DNA of 64,000 nucleotides from Flavobacterium sediminis (GCF_003148385.1 NZ_CP029463.1:558001-622000), one strand, 5' to 3'; shown: positions 35,811 to 46,732, counted from the stretch's first letter. The notes: generated from the sequence alone by a model not told the origin. A program made the numbers and translations.

Positions 35811-38072
35811 TTATTTACCTGCGGCAATTAAATTTAAGGCAGAACCTGCTTTAAACCATTCGATCTGACCTTCATTATAAGAATGATTAGCCGAAATCAC
35901 ATCTTTAGAACCATCTGCATGCACAAATTCTAAAGTTAATGGTTTACCTGGTGCAAAATCTGTTAAGTCTAAGAAGTTGATTGTATCATCTTCCTGTACT
36001 TTATCATAATCGGCTTCATTTGCAAATGTTAAAGCTAACATTCCTTGTTTTTTCAGGTTCGTTTCATGGATACGAGCAAAAGATTTTACTAATACCGCTT
36101 TAACACCTAAATGACGAGGTTCCATCGCAGCGTGCTCACGTGAAGATCCTTCCCCATAATTATGATCTCCCACAACGATTGTAGGAACTCCGGCCGCTTT
36201 GTAAGCTCTCGCTACCGCCGGAACTGCATCATAAGCTCCGGTTAGCTCGTTTTTAACTTTATTCGTTTCCTGATTAAATGCATTTACTGCACCAATCAAC
36301 ATATTGTTTGAAATATTATCTAAGTGTCCTCTGTAACGTAACCATGGACCTGCCATAGAGATGTGGTCGGTTGTACATTTACCGAAAGCTTTGATCAACA
36401 ATTTAGCTCCTGTGATGTTTTTACCATCCCAAGCCGGGAAAGGCTCTAATAACTGCAAACGATCAGATGTAGGAGAAACAACAACTTGTACTGAAGATCC
36501 ATCGGCTGCCGGAGCTTGGAATCCCGGATCATCCACCTCAAAACCTTTTGTTGGCAACTCAATTCCTTTCGGAGGATTTAATTTGATTTCTTCTCCATTA
36601 TCATTCAACAAAGTATCTGTGATCGGGTTAAAGTCCAAACGTCCAGAAATTGCTAAAGCAGCAACCATTTCCGGAGAGGTCACAAAGGCATGAGTATTCG
36701 GGTTACCGTCAGCTCTTTTCGAGAAGTTACGGTTGAATGAGTGAACAATGGTATTTTTCTCTTCTTTATCAGCTCCTTCTCTATCCCATTGCCCGATACA
36801 AGGTCCGCAAGCATTGGTAAATACTTTGGTTCCTAATTTTTCAAAAGTTTCAATAATACCATCTCTTTCAATAGTAAAACGAATTTGTTCTGATCCCGGG
36901 TTGATACCAAATTCCGCTTTCGGTGTAATATGGTGCTCAACCGCTTGTTCTACGATTGACACTGCTCTTGTCATATCCTCATAAGAAGAGTTTGTACAAG
37001 AACCGATCAATCCCCATTCTACTTTCAATGGCCATCCGTTTTTCTCAGCTTCTTCTTTCATTTTAGAAACCGGTGTACCTCTGTCCGGAGTAAAAGGTCC
37101 GTTGATATGCGGTTCCAATTCTGACAAATTAATTTCGATCAACTGGTCAAAATATTGTTCTGGATTAGCATATACTTCCGCATCAGCCGTTAAATAAGAA
37201 GCTACCTTATCAGCAGCATCTACTACATCTTGACGACCTGTAGCCGCTAAATATCTTCTCATTGAATCATCGTAACCGAAAGTTGAAGTAGTCGCTCCGA
37301 TCTCGGCTCCCATGTTACAGATAGTACCTTTACCGGTACATGACATCGATTGTGCACCTTCTCCGAAATATTCTACGATCGCTCCCGTTCCTCCTTTTAC
37401 TGTTAAGATATCGGCGACTTTTAAGATTACGTCTTTAGGTGCTGTCCAACCGTTTAATTTACCTGTTAACTTTACACCGATCAATTTAGGAAATTTCAAT
37501 TCCCAAGACATTCCTGACATTACGTCAACCGCATCAGCTCCACCTACACCAATAGCCAGCATACCTAAACCTCCGGCATTAACTGTATGTGAATCGGTAC
37601 CGATCATCATACCTCCCGGAAATGCATAGTTCTCCAATACAATCTGGTGGATGATACCTGAACCCGGTTTCCAGAAACCGATTCCGTATTTATTAGAAAC
37701 TGAAGATAAGAAATCAAAAACTTCACTGGATTGTGTTCTAGCTACTTTTAAATCCGTTGCTGCTCCAACTTTTGCCTGAATTAAGTGGTCACAGTGAACT
37801 GTAGTAGGAACGGCTACTTTATTTTTTCCGGCATGCATGAATTGCAATAAAGCCATTTGTGCAGTTGCATCTTGACAAGCTACTCTATCCGGAGCAAAGT
37901 CAACATAATCTTTTCCTCTTGTATAAGCCTGATTAGGCATACCTTCCCACAAGTGAGAATATAAAATCTTTTCAGATAATGTTAGCGGACGCCCGACCAA
38001 TTCGCGTGCTTTATCAACACGCTCAGCCATACCAGCGTACACTTTTTCAATCATTTCAATATCAAAAGCCAT
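35811..38072 (-). CDS. Aconitate hydratase, mitochondrial-type (aconitase)
   Basis: 753 residues. Interconverts citrate and isocitrate in the TCA cycle. The 4Fe-4S ligand cysteines show in [14 protein letters not shown] and [12 protein letters not shown], and the swivel domain has [20 protein letters not shown]. Sequence layout and length follow the mitochondrial-type branch, distinct from AcnB. It lies just downstream of acnB on the same strand, but a terminator between them suggests separate control. The 3' half overlaps no other feature. Confidence 0.95.
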   Translation of the reverse strand: MAFDIEMIEKVYAGMAERVDKARELVGRPLTLSEKILYSHLWEGMPNQAYTRGKDYVDFAPDRVACQDATAQMALLQFMHAGKNKVAVPTTVHCDHLIQAKVGAATDLKVARTQSSEVFDFLSSVSNKYGIGFWKPGSGIIHQIVLENYAFPGGMMIGTDSHTVNAGGLGMLAIGVGGADAVDVMSGMSWELKFPKLIGVKLTGKLNGWTAPKDVILKVADILTVKGGTGAIVEYFGEGAQSMSCTGKGTICNMGAEIGATTSTFGYDDSMRRYLAATGRQDVVDAADKVASYLTADAEVYANPEQYFDQLIEINLSELEPHINGPFTPDRGTPVSKMKEEAEKNGWPLKVEWGLIGSCTNSSYEDMTRAVSIVEQAVEHHITPKAEFGINPGSEQIRFTIERDGIIETFEKLGTKVFTNACGPCIGQWDREGADKEEKNTIVHSFNRNFSKRADGNPNTHAFVTSPEMVAALAISGRLDFNPITDTLLNDNGEEIKLNPPKGIELPTKGFEVDDPGFQAPAADGSSVQVVVSPTSDRLQLLEPFPAWDGKNITGAKLLIKAFGKCTTDHISMAGPWLRYRGHLDNISNNMLIGAVNAFNQETNKVKNELTGAYDAVPAVARAYKAAGVPTIVVGDHNYGEGSSREHAAMEPRHLGVKAVLVKSFARIHETNLKKQGMLALTFANEADYDKVQEDDTINFLDLTDFAPGKPLTLEFVHADGSKDVISANHSYNEGQIEWFKAGSALNLIAAGK

Positions 38073-38139
38073 AATTTTAATATATTTTGTTAGTTTTTTT
38101 TAGGATATACAATTTACAAAAAAAATGAATATTTATAAT

Positions 38140-38167
38140 AAAAAAGCCTGAGTTTTAACTCAGGCTT
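38140..38167 (-). terminator. Terminator between acnB and the second aconitase gene
   Basis: AAGCCTGAG (38144-38152) pairs with CTCAGGCTT (38159-38167); on the minus strand it ends in a T run. It closes acnB, 14 bases after its stop. Confidence 0.88.
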
Positions 38168-38180
38168 AACTTATCAATAA

Positions 38181-40970
38181 TTACATAACTAATTGTCTGT
38201 GCGAAGGTGCGAATTTAGTTAAATTAATACCGCTCACAGCCGTTGTGTATTCCTCAATTGTAGGTGTTCTACCAAGGATTGTCGATAATACCACAACCGG
38301 TGTGGAAGACAGTAATGATTCTCCTTTTTTCTCAGTAGAATCTTCTACAACTCTCCCTTGGAATAAACGTGTAGACGTCGCCATTACCGTATCTCCTTTA
38401 GCTGCTTTTTCCTGGTTACCCATACAAAGGTTACAACCCGGGCGCTCTAAATACAACATATTTTCGTATTCAGTACGTGCTGTCGATTTTGGTGCGTTGT
38501 CATCAAATTCAAAGCCTGAATATTTTTGCAATACTTCCCAATCTCCTTCAGCTTTTAATTCATCAACGATGTTATAGGTTGGCGGTGCAACAACAAGAGG
38601 CGCCTTGAATTCAACTTTCCCTTGTTGCGCTTCAATATTTTTAAGCATTTGAGCTAAAATCTTCATGTCTCCTTTGTGAACCATACAAGAACCGACAAAT
38701 CCTAAATCTACTTTTTTCTCTCCTCCGTAATACGATAAAGGTCTGATAGTATCGTGAGTATATCGTTTTGAAACATCTGCATTGTTTACATCCGGATCTG
38801 CAATCATTGGTTCGGCAATTTGATCTAAATCAACTACTACTTCAGCATAATATTTAGCATTTGCATCCGGAGTTAAAGCAGGTTTAGTTCCTGTTTTAAT
38901 TTCAGCAATTCTTTTATCTGCTTTTTCAATTAACCCTTTTAATACTTGCTTAGCATTATCCATACCTTTATCGATCATGATCTGGATTCTACCTTTAGCA
39001 ATTTCTAATGATTCGATCAAAGTAGCATCTTCAGAAATACAGATAGAGGCTTTCGCTTTCATTTCAGCAGTCCAATCAGTAAATGTAAACGCTTGGTCAG
39101 CAGTCAGTGTTCCGATGTGAACTTCAATTACTCTTCCCTGGAATACATTTTCACCTCCGAATTGGTGTAGCATTTGCGCTTGAGTAGCGTGAACTACATC
39201 ACGGAAATCCATATACGATTTCATATCCCCTTTGAAAGTCACTTTTACAGATTCCGGAATCGGCATTGAAGCTTCACCCGTCGCTAAAGCAAGTGCAACA
39301 GTTCCTGAATCGGCACCGAAAGCAACACCTTTTGACATACGGGTATGAGAGTCACCACCGATGATAATCGCCCATTCGTCAATAGTAATATCATTCAACA
39401 CTTTGTGAATAACGTCAGTCATTGAATGGTATACCCCTTTAGGGTCACGAGCTGTAATTAAACCGAAATCGTTCATGAATTTCATCAATTTCGGAATATT
39501 GGTTTGTGCTTTTCTATCCCAAACGGAAGCTGTGTGACAACCAGATTGGTAAGCTCCGTCTACAATAGGAGAAATAGTTGTAGCTGCCATAGATTCTAAC
39601 TCTTGAGCAGTCATTAAACCTGTAGTATCTTGAGACCCTACAATATTCACTTCTACACGAACATCTGATCCGGCGTGTAACACTTTTCCCGGAGTCGTTC
39701 CGACAGCATTTCTGTTGAAGATTTTTTCAACCGCTGTAAGACCTTGTCCTTCATTAGAGATTTCTTTTGAAGGGGCATACACAACCGGAGCTTCAACGCC
39801 TAAAGTTTTTGCAGCAAATGTTTGTAATTTTTTACCGAATACAATAGCATAAGATCCTCCCGCTTTGATGAATTCCATTTTTTGCGGAGTAAGTGCCTTA
39901 GCGATATCAATCAACTCTTGATCGCCGTTGTATAATTTTTTCTTTTTAGTATTGATCGTAAGAACTGTTCCTGTAGCAACAGAGTACATTTCTTCTAAAA
40001 TCGGCTCGTCGTTTTCATTACGAACCACATTTCCGTTTTCATCTACTTTTTTCACCCAGTTTTTAAGGTCAAGACCAATACCACCGGTTACATCTACTGT
40101 AGTTAAGAAAATCGGAGAAATCCCGTTTGTACCTCCCACAATCGGAGCGATATTTACGAACGGAACATAAGGACTTGCTTGTTTTCCTGTCCAAAGTGCT
40201 ACATTGTTAACACCCGACATACGAGAAGAACCAACTCCCATTGTTCCCTTTTCAGCAATTAACATCACCGATTTATCCGGATGTTGCGCCTGTAAAGCTT
40301 TGATCTCCTCTTGAGCTTCAGGTGTAATCATACATTTCCCGTGTAGTTCACGGTCAGAACGCGAGTGCGCCTGGTTACCCGGAGAAAGTAAATCTGTTGA
40401 GATATCTCCTTCACCGGCAACATAGGTTACCACTTTAATTTCTTCCGGTACTTCAGGTAGTTTTGTGAAAAATTCTGCTTTAGCGTAACTTTCTAAAATT
40501 TCTTTAGCGATTTCATTACCCGCTTCGTAAGCTTCTTTTAAACGATTAGTGTCGGCCTCATAAAGGAACACTTGTGTTTTAAGTACATTTGCCGCTTCTT
40601 TTGCTATAGCTGCATCATTGCCTAAAGCTAAATCCAGTAATACTTCGATAGAAGGACCACCTTTCATGTGTGACAATAACTCAAAAGCAAAAGCAGGTGT
40701 AATTTCACTTACAACTGATTCGTTAAGGATGATCTCTTTTAAGAATTTAGCTTTAACACCAGCTGCCGGAGTAGTTCCCGGTAATGTATTATAGATAAAA
40801 AATTTAAGCGAATCTTCGCGATTTGGGCTGTTTGAATCCTTTATTTGTGCAATAATTTCACTTAGTAATTCTGCACCATCAATAGGCTTTGGATGAAGAC
40901 CTTGTGTCTTACGTTCTTCAATCTCTTTGATGTAATCGTTGTAAACATTCTTTTGAATATCAGAATCCAT
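38181..40970 (-). CDS. acnB: Aconitate hydratase B (AcnB) / 2-methylisocitrate dehydratase
   Basis: 929 residues, somewhat longer than the 865 of E. coli AcnB. The HEAT-like N-terminal domain (about 1-160) is followed by the swivel domain and the catalytic 4Fe-4S core, with cysteines in VGSCMVHKGDM and PGCNLCMGN. AcnB catalyses the TCA citrate-isocitrate step and, in some bacteria, the 2-methylcitrate step. A -7-like element lies upstream at 41016-41023. Together with the next gene this gives two unrelated-branch aconitases side by side. Confidence 0.96.
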   Translation of the reverse strand: MDSDIQKNVYNDYIKEIEERKTQGLHPKPIDGAELLSEIIAQIKDSNSPNREDSLKFFIYNTLPGTTPAAGVKAKFLKEIILNESVVSEITPAFAFELLSHMKGGPSIEVLLDLALGNDAAIAKEAANVLKTQVFLYEADTNRLKEAYEAGNEIAKEILESYAKAEFFTKLPEVPEEIKVVTYVAGEGDISTDLLSPGNQAHSRSDRELHGKCMITPEAQEEIKALQAQHPDKSVMLIAEKGTMGVGSSRMSGVNNVALWTGKQASPYVPFVNIAPIVGGTNGISPIFLTTVDVTGGIGLDLKNWVKKVDENGNVVRNENDEPILEEMYSVATGTVLTINTKKKKLYNGDQELIDIAKALTPQKMEFIKAGGSYAIVFGKKLQTFAAKTLGVEAPVVYAPSKEISNEGQGLTAVEKIFNRNAVGTTPGKVLHAGSDVRVEVNIVGSQDTTGLMTAQELESMAATTISPIVDGAYQSGCHTASVWDRKAQTNIPKLMKFMNDFGLITARDPKGVYHSMTDVIHKVLNDITIDEWAIIIGGDSHTRMSKGVAFGADSGTVALALATGEASMPIPESVKVTFKGDMKSYMDFRDVVHATQAQMLHQFGGENVFQGRVIEVHIGTLTADQAFTFTDWTAEMKAKASICISEDATLIESLEIAKGRIQIMIDKGMDNAKQVLKGLIEKADKRIAEIKTGTKPALTPDANAKYYAEVVVDLDQIAEPMIADPDVNNADVSKRYTHDTIRPLSYYGGEKKVDLGFVGSCMVHKGDMKILAQMLKNIEAQQGKVEFKAPLVVAPPTYNIVDELKAEGDWEVLQKYSGFEFDDNAPKSTARTEYENMLYLERPGCNLCMGNQEKAAKGDTVMATSTRLFQGRVVEDSTEKKGESLLSSTPVVVLSTILGRTPTIEEYTTAVSGINLTKFAPSHRQLVM

Positions 40971-41015
40971 ACTTATTAATACGTTATGTTTATGTTAGTT
41001 TATTTTTAATTGGAA

Positions 41016-41023
41016 CAAACTTA
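41016..41023 (-). promoter_or_regulatory. Possible -7 element of acnB
   Basis: Minus strand reads TAAGTTTG, a full TAnnTTTG match 46 bases before the start; a TTG partner at the usual distance is absent. Confidence 0.3.
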
Positions 41024-41210
41024 ATAAATCTTCACGAGAATTAAAAATTTTTAGCAAAAGCTTAAAATATGGGAAATATTATTTATAATTATTCCATTTT
41101 AATGAATTTTATTCATCAAAATTAAACAAAATCATATTTTATTGCAAAATTGATATTTTAGGCTTTTAAAATTATTAAATCGTTAAAATAGAGGGTGTAA
41201 AAATGAGAAT

Positions 41211-42329
41211 TTAATATTTATCATTTCTCAAATCCATCATTGGTTTTTCATAAAAACGGTATAAAAAGTACGAAAGTAAAAGTGTACTAAACAGGTAAAC
41301 AATTATTTTTAAAACTGAAGGGATCTCATACGTAAGCTGCATGAACAAATCTTTCAATAAGTATAAAACAACGGAATAATGCAATAAGTAAATGCTATAC
41401 GATATCTTACTGACAAATGTTGTTCCGCGAGCAATGAATCCTTCTTCTTTTTCCCAAAACACAAAAAAAGGCAGTAGCATAGCAATCGTTATCGATGTCA
41501 ACGAAAAATAGAACACCTGATAATACAAAGGTGTCTTAATCAGGTTAAATCCTAAAACATTCATAACAACATACTGAAAAAACAATAAATGCAGCGCTAC
41601 GATCAAAAAATAAACCCGTAATCGTTTAAGTTTTTTTGTGTAAAAATAGTTAACCCAAGCAACTACAAACCCATATAAAATAGCATCAACACGATAGATA
41701 ACTACTGATTTTATTGCTGTTCCCCAAACATTCAAGTCGGTCGTCTTATCATTCAGAAAATGGATATAGCGAAAGAAATGAAACAAAACGATCAATACAA
41801 AAACCGTTGTTATGAAGAGTACTTTTTTAGTACTCTTTACCAAAAACGCTACAAAAAAAAGCATCACAGGTACTAAAAAATAGGTCCATTCTTCCACTGA
41901 CAAACTCCATGATTCCACAAAAATCGTAATAGAATATTGCTCAAAATTCTGTAGAAAGAAAAAATAACGCCAAACTTTCCAGCTCAATTGAAATCCTGAA
42001 AAAAAAGCAATTAACAACACTATTCCTAAAACCAAATAATAATTAGGTAATGTACGATACCATCGCCTTTTTAAAAAATATAAAACATCTCTGATCGAGA
42101 ACTGATCCTTTAAAAATTGTTTCAAGAGGATTGTCCCGATCAAAAATCCGCTTAATACAAAAAAAATCTCTACCCCTAGGTATCCTGCTAATCCGCTTAA
42201 AGAAAGTAGTAAAGAGCTTTGATTATCCGTTAAATAATATAAATGCGAAAAAACCACAAGAGCTATTGCTAAGGCTCTTACCACATCTAATCCGAAAATT
42301 CTTTGCTTTACTTGCTTTTCTAAATTCAT
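41211..42329 (-). CDS. Acyltransferase family 3 (OafA/YrhL-like) membrane protein
   Basis: 372 residues from the ATG at 42329; a longer frame from 42383 would overlap the divergent gene. About ten membrane helices. The conserved arginine-histidine pair is in FGLDVVRALAIALVVFSH, and FFVLSGFLIGTILLK and WSLSVEEWTY are family blocks. These enzymes O-acylate surface polysaccharides or lipids; the donor and acceptor here are unknown. Divergent from the His-motif secreted protein with a 13-base gap. Confidence 0.9.
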   Translation of the reverse strand: MNLEKQVKQRIFGLDVVRALAIALVVFSHLYYLTDNQSSLLLSLSGLAGYLGVEIFFVLSGFLIGTILLKQFLKDQFSIRDVLYFLKRRWYRTLPNYYLVLGIVLLIAFFSGFQLSWKVWRYFFFLQNFEQYSITIFVESWSLSVEEWTYFLVPVMLFFVAFLVKSTKKVLFITTVFVLIVLFHFFRYIHFLNDKTTDLNVWGTAIKSVVIYRVDAILYGFVVAWVNYFYTKKLKRLRVYFLIVALHLLFFQYVVMNVLGFNLIKTPLYYQVFYFSLTSITIAMLLPFFVFWEKEEGFIARGTTFVSKISYSIYLLHYSVVLYLLKDLFMQLTYEIPSVLKIIVYLFSTLLLSYFLYRFYEKPMMDLRNDKY

Positions 42330-42342
42330 TTCCGTTACTTTT

Positions 42343-43497
42343 GTGTCAATATTCTTAATTTTGAAACGACCAAAGATATACAAATACTTACTGTTTAGTG
42401 TTATGGTTTCTTTTCTTTTTGGGAGCCTGACCTATTTTATGCTTTCAAACCGTCATAAAGCAATCGTAAAAACAACTCTTTTACACCAACTTCACTTAGT
42501 TGATAGTGACTGGGAGGTCAAAGATATTCACCAACGATACACCATGCTTTCGCCTACTCTTTTAATTGACGGCATTTACAAATCAATGGAAGGTCCAAAA
42601 TCGTCCCGCTACATTCAGCTTAGCACTTCAGACGAACTGCTTTGGATCACCGGTTTTAATATAAAAGCAGTTGATGAAAAGAACCTGAAAGAAGTTTCAA
42701 AAGATTTCATCTGCCACATGAACGTAGATCTTAATGATGTTCATTATTACTCTAATTTCAACATGGAAGACAGAATAGGAAAACAATATCCGAGACTCAC
42801 TTCTCTTTCCGGCGGTTTTGAAGATTGTATTTTTCCTAGCGGTTATGGCATTCCTGTAAAAGGAAATGAATATCTCTATATCACTACTCAAGCTTTAAAT
42901 CTAAACCAACCTAAAATTTTTAAAAAAGTAAAGCACTTGGTAAGTGTTGAACATGAAAAATATGATGGTACTCAAAAGCCTTTGATGAGTAAAACGGTTT
43001 TCATACAGTTGCCTTTTGACAAAGAAAACCCTTTTAAATCACCTTTAACTCCCGGAAGCAATCAATGTATTCCGGTGGAAACTAAAAATCATTGTTATAC
43101 TGACCGCAACGGCAATATGCTATCAGGACATTGGATTATTCCTAAAGGGAAAGCAACCTACAGAAGTTCTATTGACGAACAATTACAAATAAAAGACAGT
43201 TTGCGTCTGCATTTTTCAGCAATACACGTGCATCCGTTTGCAACTTCCATCAGTCTGTATGATACGACTACCCGACAATACATTTTCAAAAGTCAGATAC
43301 AAAATTATAATGATAAAGCAGGCTTATTAAAAGTAGAACCTTTTAGCTCTATAGATGGCGTTTGGCTATATGGAAATCATCAGTACGAATTAGTCATGGA
43401 AACCAATAACACTTCTATGACCTTACAAGACATGATGGGCAGTATGTTCTTATTTTTCTACGACAAAGAAATGGATGAAAAATTAAAACTAAAATAA
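42343..43497 (+). CDS. Secreted protein with His-rich motif, unknown function
   Basis: 384 residues from a GTG at 42343; TTG at 42361 gives a start right before KRPK. An N-terminal membrane helix (about residues 15-35) anchors or exports it. The C-terminal half has GHWIIPKGKATYRSSIDEQLQ followed by HFSAIHVHPFATSISLYD, a His-x-His-Pro pattern that recalls copper-dependent monooxygenase C-terminal domains; an earlier FICHMNVDLNDVHYY block adds more candidate ligands. That similarity is from memory and weak, so I do not assign an enzyme. Convergent with moxR; 3' ends overlap by nine bases. Confidence 0.7.
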   Translation: MSIFLILKRPKIYKYLLFSVMVSFLFGSLTYFMLSNRHKAIVKTTLLHQLHLVDSDWEVKDIHQRYTMLSPTLLIDGIYKSMEGPKSSRYIQLSTSDELLWITGFNIKAVDEKNLKEVSKDFICHMNVDLNDVHYYSNFNMEDRIGKQYPRLTSLSGGFEDCIFPSGYGIPVKGNEYLYITTQALNLNQPKIFKKVKHLVSVEHEKYDGTQKPLMSKTVFIQLPFDKENPFKSPLTPGSNQCIPVETKNHCYTDRNGNMLSGHWIIPKGKATYRSSIDEQLQIKDSLRLHFSAIHVHPFATSISLYDTTTRQYIFKSQIQNYNDKAGLLKVEPFSSIDGVWLYGNHQYELVMETNNTSMTLQDMMGSMFLFFYDKEMDEKLKLK

Positions 43498-44442
43498 TTT
43501 TTTGATCAAGTCCTCTTCCGAAATACCTTCCGCATCTGCTTTGTAGTTTTTCACAATTCTATGACGTAAGATTCCCGTTGCTACTGATTGAACTTCTTCA
43601 ATATCCGGTGAAAACTTTCCGTTTAATGCGGCTTGTGTTTTGGCAGCCAAAATCAAATTCTGAGAGGCTCTGGGACCTGCACCCCAGTCGATATAGGTTT
43701 TTACAAAATCAGGTGCTAATTCGTTATCAGGTCTGGTTTTACTAACCAGAGTAACGGCATATTCTATTACATTATCTGCCACTGGTATTTTCCGGATCAC
43801 ATTTTGATAATCCAATATTTCCTGCGCCGTAAATAATGACTCTACCTGCGGTTTAAAATCAGTTGTAGTAGCTTTTACTACCTGAATTTCTTCCTGAAAA
43901 GAAGGATATTCTAGCTTAATAGCAAACATAAAACGGTCGAGCTGTGCTTCTGGAAGCGGATATGTTCCTTCTTGCTCAATCGGGTTTTGAGTGGCCAATA
44001 CAAAATATGGTAAATCCAGCTTATAATGATGTCCTGCCACCGTAACTGCTCGCTCTTGCATCGCTTCTAACAGAGCTGCCTGAGTTTTAGGAGGCGTACG
44101 ATTGATCTCGTCTGCCAGAATAATATTGGAAAAAATCGGACCTTTTATAAATTTAAAATTTCGATTCTCATCTAATATTTCACTTCCCAAGATATCAGAA
44201 GGCATCAAATCAGGTGTAAACTGAATTCGTTTGAAATCCAATCCCAAAGCCTGAGAAATGGTATTAACCATCAAGGTTTTTGCTAATCCCGGAACACCAA
44301 TTAATAAAGCATGACCTCCGGCAAAAATGCTCAATACAATTTGGTTAACAACTTCTTCCTGACCGATAATCACTTTCGCAATCTCATTTTTTAAGTCTTG
44401 TTGTTTTTGAACCAGTTGTTGAATCGCTGCTACGTCTGACAT
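43489..44442 (-). CDS. MoxR family AAA+ ATPase
   Basis: 317 residues. Walker A GVPGLAKT (near 59-66), Walker B LADEINRTPPKTQAALLEAMQE, sensor 1 ATQNP, then the small helical lid. MoxR proteins are chaperone-like ATPases that often act with VWA-domain partners in maturing enzymes or signalling; none is adjacent here. The foldase gene block lies upstream on the same strand with a gap of 108 bases, so independent transcription is likely. Confidence 0.95.
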   Translation of the reverse strand: MSDVAAIQQLVQKQQDLKNEIAKVIIGQEEVVNQIVLSIFAGGHALLIGVPGLAKTLMVNTISQALGLDFKRIQFTPDLMPSDILGSEILDENRNFKFIKGPIFSNIILADEINRTPPKTQAALLEAMQERAVTVAGHHYKLDLPYFVLATQNPIEQEGTYPLPEAQLDRFMFAIKLEYPSFQEEIQVVKATTTDFKPQVESLFTAQEILDYQNVIRKIPVADNVIEYAVTLVSKTRPDNELAPDFVKTYIDWGAGPRASQNLILAAKTQAALNGKFSPDIEEVQSVATGILRHRIVKNYKADAEGISEEDLIKKLF

Positions 44443-44550
44443 ACTCTTATATTTTAGTATTAAAAATTAGGATAAAGAAACAAAAAAAATAGAACTTACC
44501 CTAATACTATATATCCTACAAATATTTTTTTCTTTGGATCTCTTCAAAAA

Positions 44551-45900
44551 TTATTTTTTCAACCAATTATTGGTAAACTCACAATCCTGATATTCTTTAT
44601 CAATTTTAATATACGTTTCTCCGATTTTTTCTTCGGTCCACTTAGCAATTGCTTTAATTTGTTTGTCGCGTAAAGCCAATTCTTTAATTTTTAAATAATC
44701 ACTGGCAAAATCCGCTTTATGCTCAGGCAATTTCGTATTGATGGTTACAATTTTATAGAATTTGTTACCACGTTCGTCCTGATCTAAAATTGGCTGCGAT
44801 AATTCCCCTACTTTCAAATCTACAATTTGGTTATACAAAGCCGGATCCATTTTAGTCAATTCAAATTTAGATTCCATTGTACGAGGATTAAACAAAACAC
44901 CTCCGTTGTTACGGGTTTCTTTTTCATCTGAAGTAGCTTTAGCTGCATCTGCAAAAGAAATTTCACCGCTTTCTATTTTCGCTCTGATCTTCTCAATTTC
45001 TTCTTTAGCTTCCTGTAAAGCTTCAGGTGTTACTTTCGGAGCAATTAAAATATGGCGTAATTCTACTTCCTGTCCTCTGATCTTATCAATCATGATAATG
45101 TGATATCCGAATTCTGTTTCAAAAGGTTCCGATATCTCCCCTTCTGCCAAACTAAATGCTACATCTTTAAACTCTTTAACAAACGGGGTTTTACGATTCA
45201 TTTTATAGTACCCTCCATTTGAACTTGAACCCGGATCTTGCGAAAACAACACTGCTTTTGTAAAAAAACTTCCTCCATCTAACACTTCCTGACGAATTTG
45301 TTTTAATTTATCAATTGTACGTTGCTTCTCTTCTTCGGATATCTTAGGTTTTTTCACAATTTGTGCTACTTCGACTTCAGCTCCGAAAACAGGGATTTCA
45401 TCTTCAGGAATATCTTTAAAGAAGTTACGAACTTCTTCCGGTGTAATCTCAATCTCGTCTACAATTTTCTTTTGCATCTGAGAAGTAAGCTTGTTCATTT
45501 TAATAATATCAAAAAAGTAATTTCTGAAGTCTTCTTCGTCTTTCTTTTTGTAGAAGCTCACTACTTTTTCTAAAGAACCTACTTGCTCTACCATTGCATC
45601 GATCTGTTGGTTCATGTAATCATTCACTTCCTGATCCGTTACTACAATACTATCCTGAATGGCCTGGTGAGCATACAATTTATCTTCTAATAATTTTCCG
45701 AAAAGTTCACATCGACTTATATTTTTGATATCAATACCCTGAGCTTTCAGTCCGATAAATTCTAAATCAACATCAGAATCCAGAATAACATAGTCTCCTA
45801 CAACCCCTATAACACCATCTACTTTTTCCTTTTTAGGCTGAGCAAACAACACTGTAGTAAACAATAAGAATAAGGCTGTCGCTCTACTTGTAAATTTCAT
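44551..45900 (-). CDS. Peptidylprolyl isomerase, SurA-type periplasmic chaperone
   Basis: About 449 residues from the MKFTSR start at 45900 (an upstream in-frame ATG at 45921 is also open). Signal peptide, then the SurA N-terminal helical domain (VDGVIGVVGDYVILDSDVDLE), and two parvulin domains: one around residues 165-265 (AQIVKKPKI...GYHIIMIDKI) and one from about 270 (ELRHILIAPK...NNGGVLF). It escorts outer-membrane proteins across the periplasm. It is the last of three foldase genes and overlaps the one before it by 17 bases. Confidence 0.9.
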   Translation of the reverse strand: MKFTSRATALFLLFTTVLFAQPKKEKVDGVIGVVGDYVILDSDVDLEFIGLKAQGIDIKNISRCELFGKLLEDKLYAHQAIQDSIVVTDQEVNDYMNQQIDAMVEQVGSLEKVVSFYKKKDEEDFRNYFFDIIKMNKLTSQMQKKIVDEIEITPEEVRNFFKDIPEDEIPVFGAEVEVAQIVKKPKISEEEKQRTIDKLKQIRQEVLDGGSFFTKAVLFSQDPGSSSNGGYYKMNRKTPFVKEFKDVAFSLAEGEISEPFETEFGYHIIMIDKIRGQEVELRHILIAPKVTPEALQEAKEEIEKIRAKIESGEISFADAAKATSDEKETRNNGGVLFNPRTMESKFELTKMDPALYNQIVDLKVGELSQPILDQDERGNKFYKIVTINTKLPEHKADFASDYLKIKELALRDKQIKAIAKWTEEKIGETYIKIDKEYQDCEFTNNWLKK

Positions 45901-46732
45901 AGTCTTTATTTTTAATCGCATCTTCCGTAATTTCTTTTTCTAATGTTTTTACTAATTCTAATTTTCTATTGTTTATTATAACCTGTCTGATAGTCGGTTT
46001 AATAAACTGCAAGGGGGTTGGTGAATCTTTCGGCATAACCTGCTTCACTTTCACTAACCAAACCGTCGTGGAATCCGGATGTTGAAAATTGATCCCGTCG
46101 GCAATGTATTGATCCTTGTTGTCAGCATTAATGAAAGGGAGTTTTTCATAAACCTGATTAACATCCACCCATACTGAGTCATTAAAAGCATAACTTTTAA
46201 ACTGAATACTCATTTCATTCAGTTCTTTTTTATCTTGCGTGGTAAAGGAACTAAACTTTGCTTTAATTTTATCAAATTTTGGATTTTCTTTAACTAAATT
46301 AATGTAGCGTAGCTTTACTAATTCGTTCGCATTCTTGAACAATTGTTTGTTTTTATCATAAAACGCTACGATTTGCTCTTCCGTTACCACGGTATCTATT
46401 TTACGAATGACCATATCTTCCAAATAGGCATTGGTAAACAAATCTGTTTTGTATTGCTCGATCAACTGATTGAACTCTTCTTGTCGGCTTTCACTCAAAT
46501 TGACCTCTGCCGCATTCAAAAGTATCTTTTGTGTTGCCCAACGGTCGACAAATGCTCTGATAATTGCAACGCTATCTTTGTCTGAGGTTCCTTTAGGTAC
46601 TAAATTTTCAATTTCCTCTTCATACAAATAAGCTTCTCCCACTCTTGCAATAGCTTTAGGAGCCTGAGGCTTTTTGAAGTAATCACAAGAAGCAACGGAG
46701 ATCAGCAAAACTAATGAAGCAAGGTATTTCAT
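45884..46732 (-). CDS. SurA-like lipoprotein, second gene of the foldase operon
   Basis: 282 residues. A lipoprotein signal ends at C16 (VASC), then a SurA-type helical domain (IARVGEAYLYEEEIENL). I see no intact parvulin domain in the second half, only a region with YINLVKENPKFDK and later IRQVIINNRKLELVKTLE, so it is probably a chaperone without isomerase activity. It sits one base after the 656-residue isomerase gene and overlaps the SurA gene, hence one transcript. The set of three is a conserved feature of Flavobacteria as I recall it. Confidence 0.85.
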   Translation of the reverse strand: MKYLASLVLLISVASCDYFKKPQAPKAIARVGEAYLYEEEIENLVPKGTSDKDSVAIIRAFVDRWATQKILLNAAEVNLSESRQEEFNQLIEQYKTDLFTNAYLEDMVIRKIDTVVTEEQIVAFYDKNKQLFKNANELVKLRYINLVKENPKFDKIKAKFSSFTTQDKKELNEMSIQFKSYAFNDSVWVDVNQVYEKLPFINADNKDQYIADGINFQHPDSTTVWLVKVKQVMPKDSPTPLQFIKPTIRQVIINNRKLELVKTLEKEITEDAIKNKDYEIYK

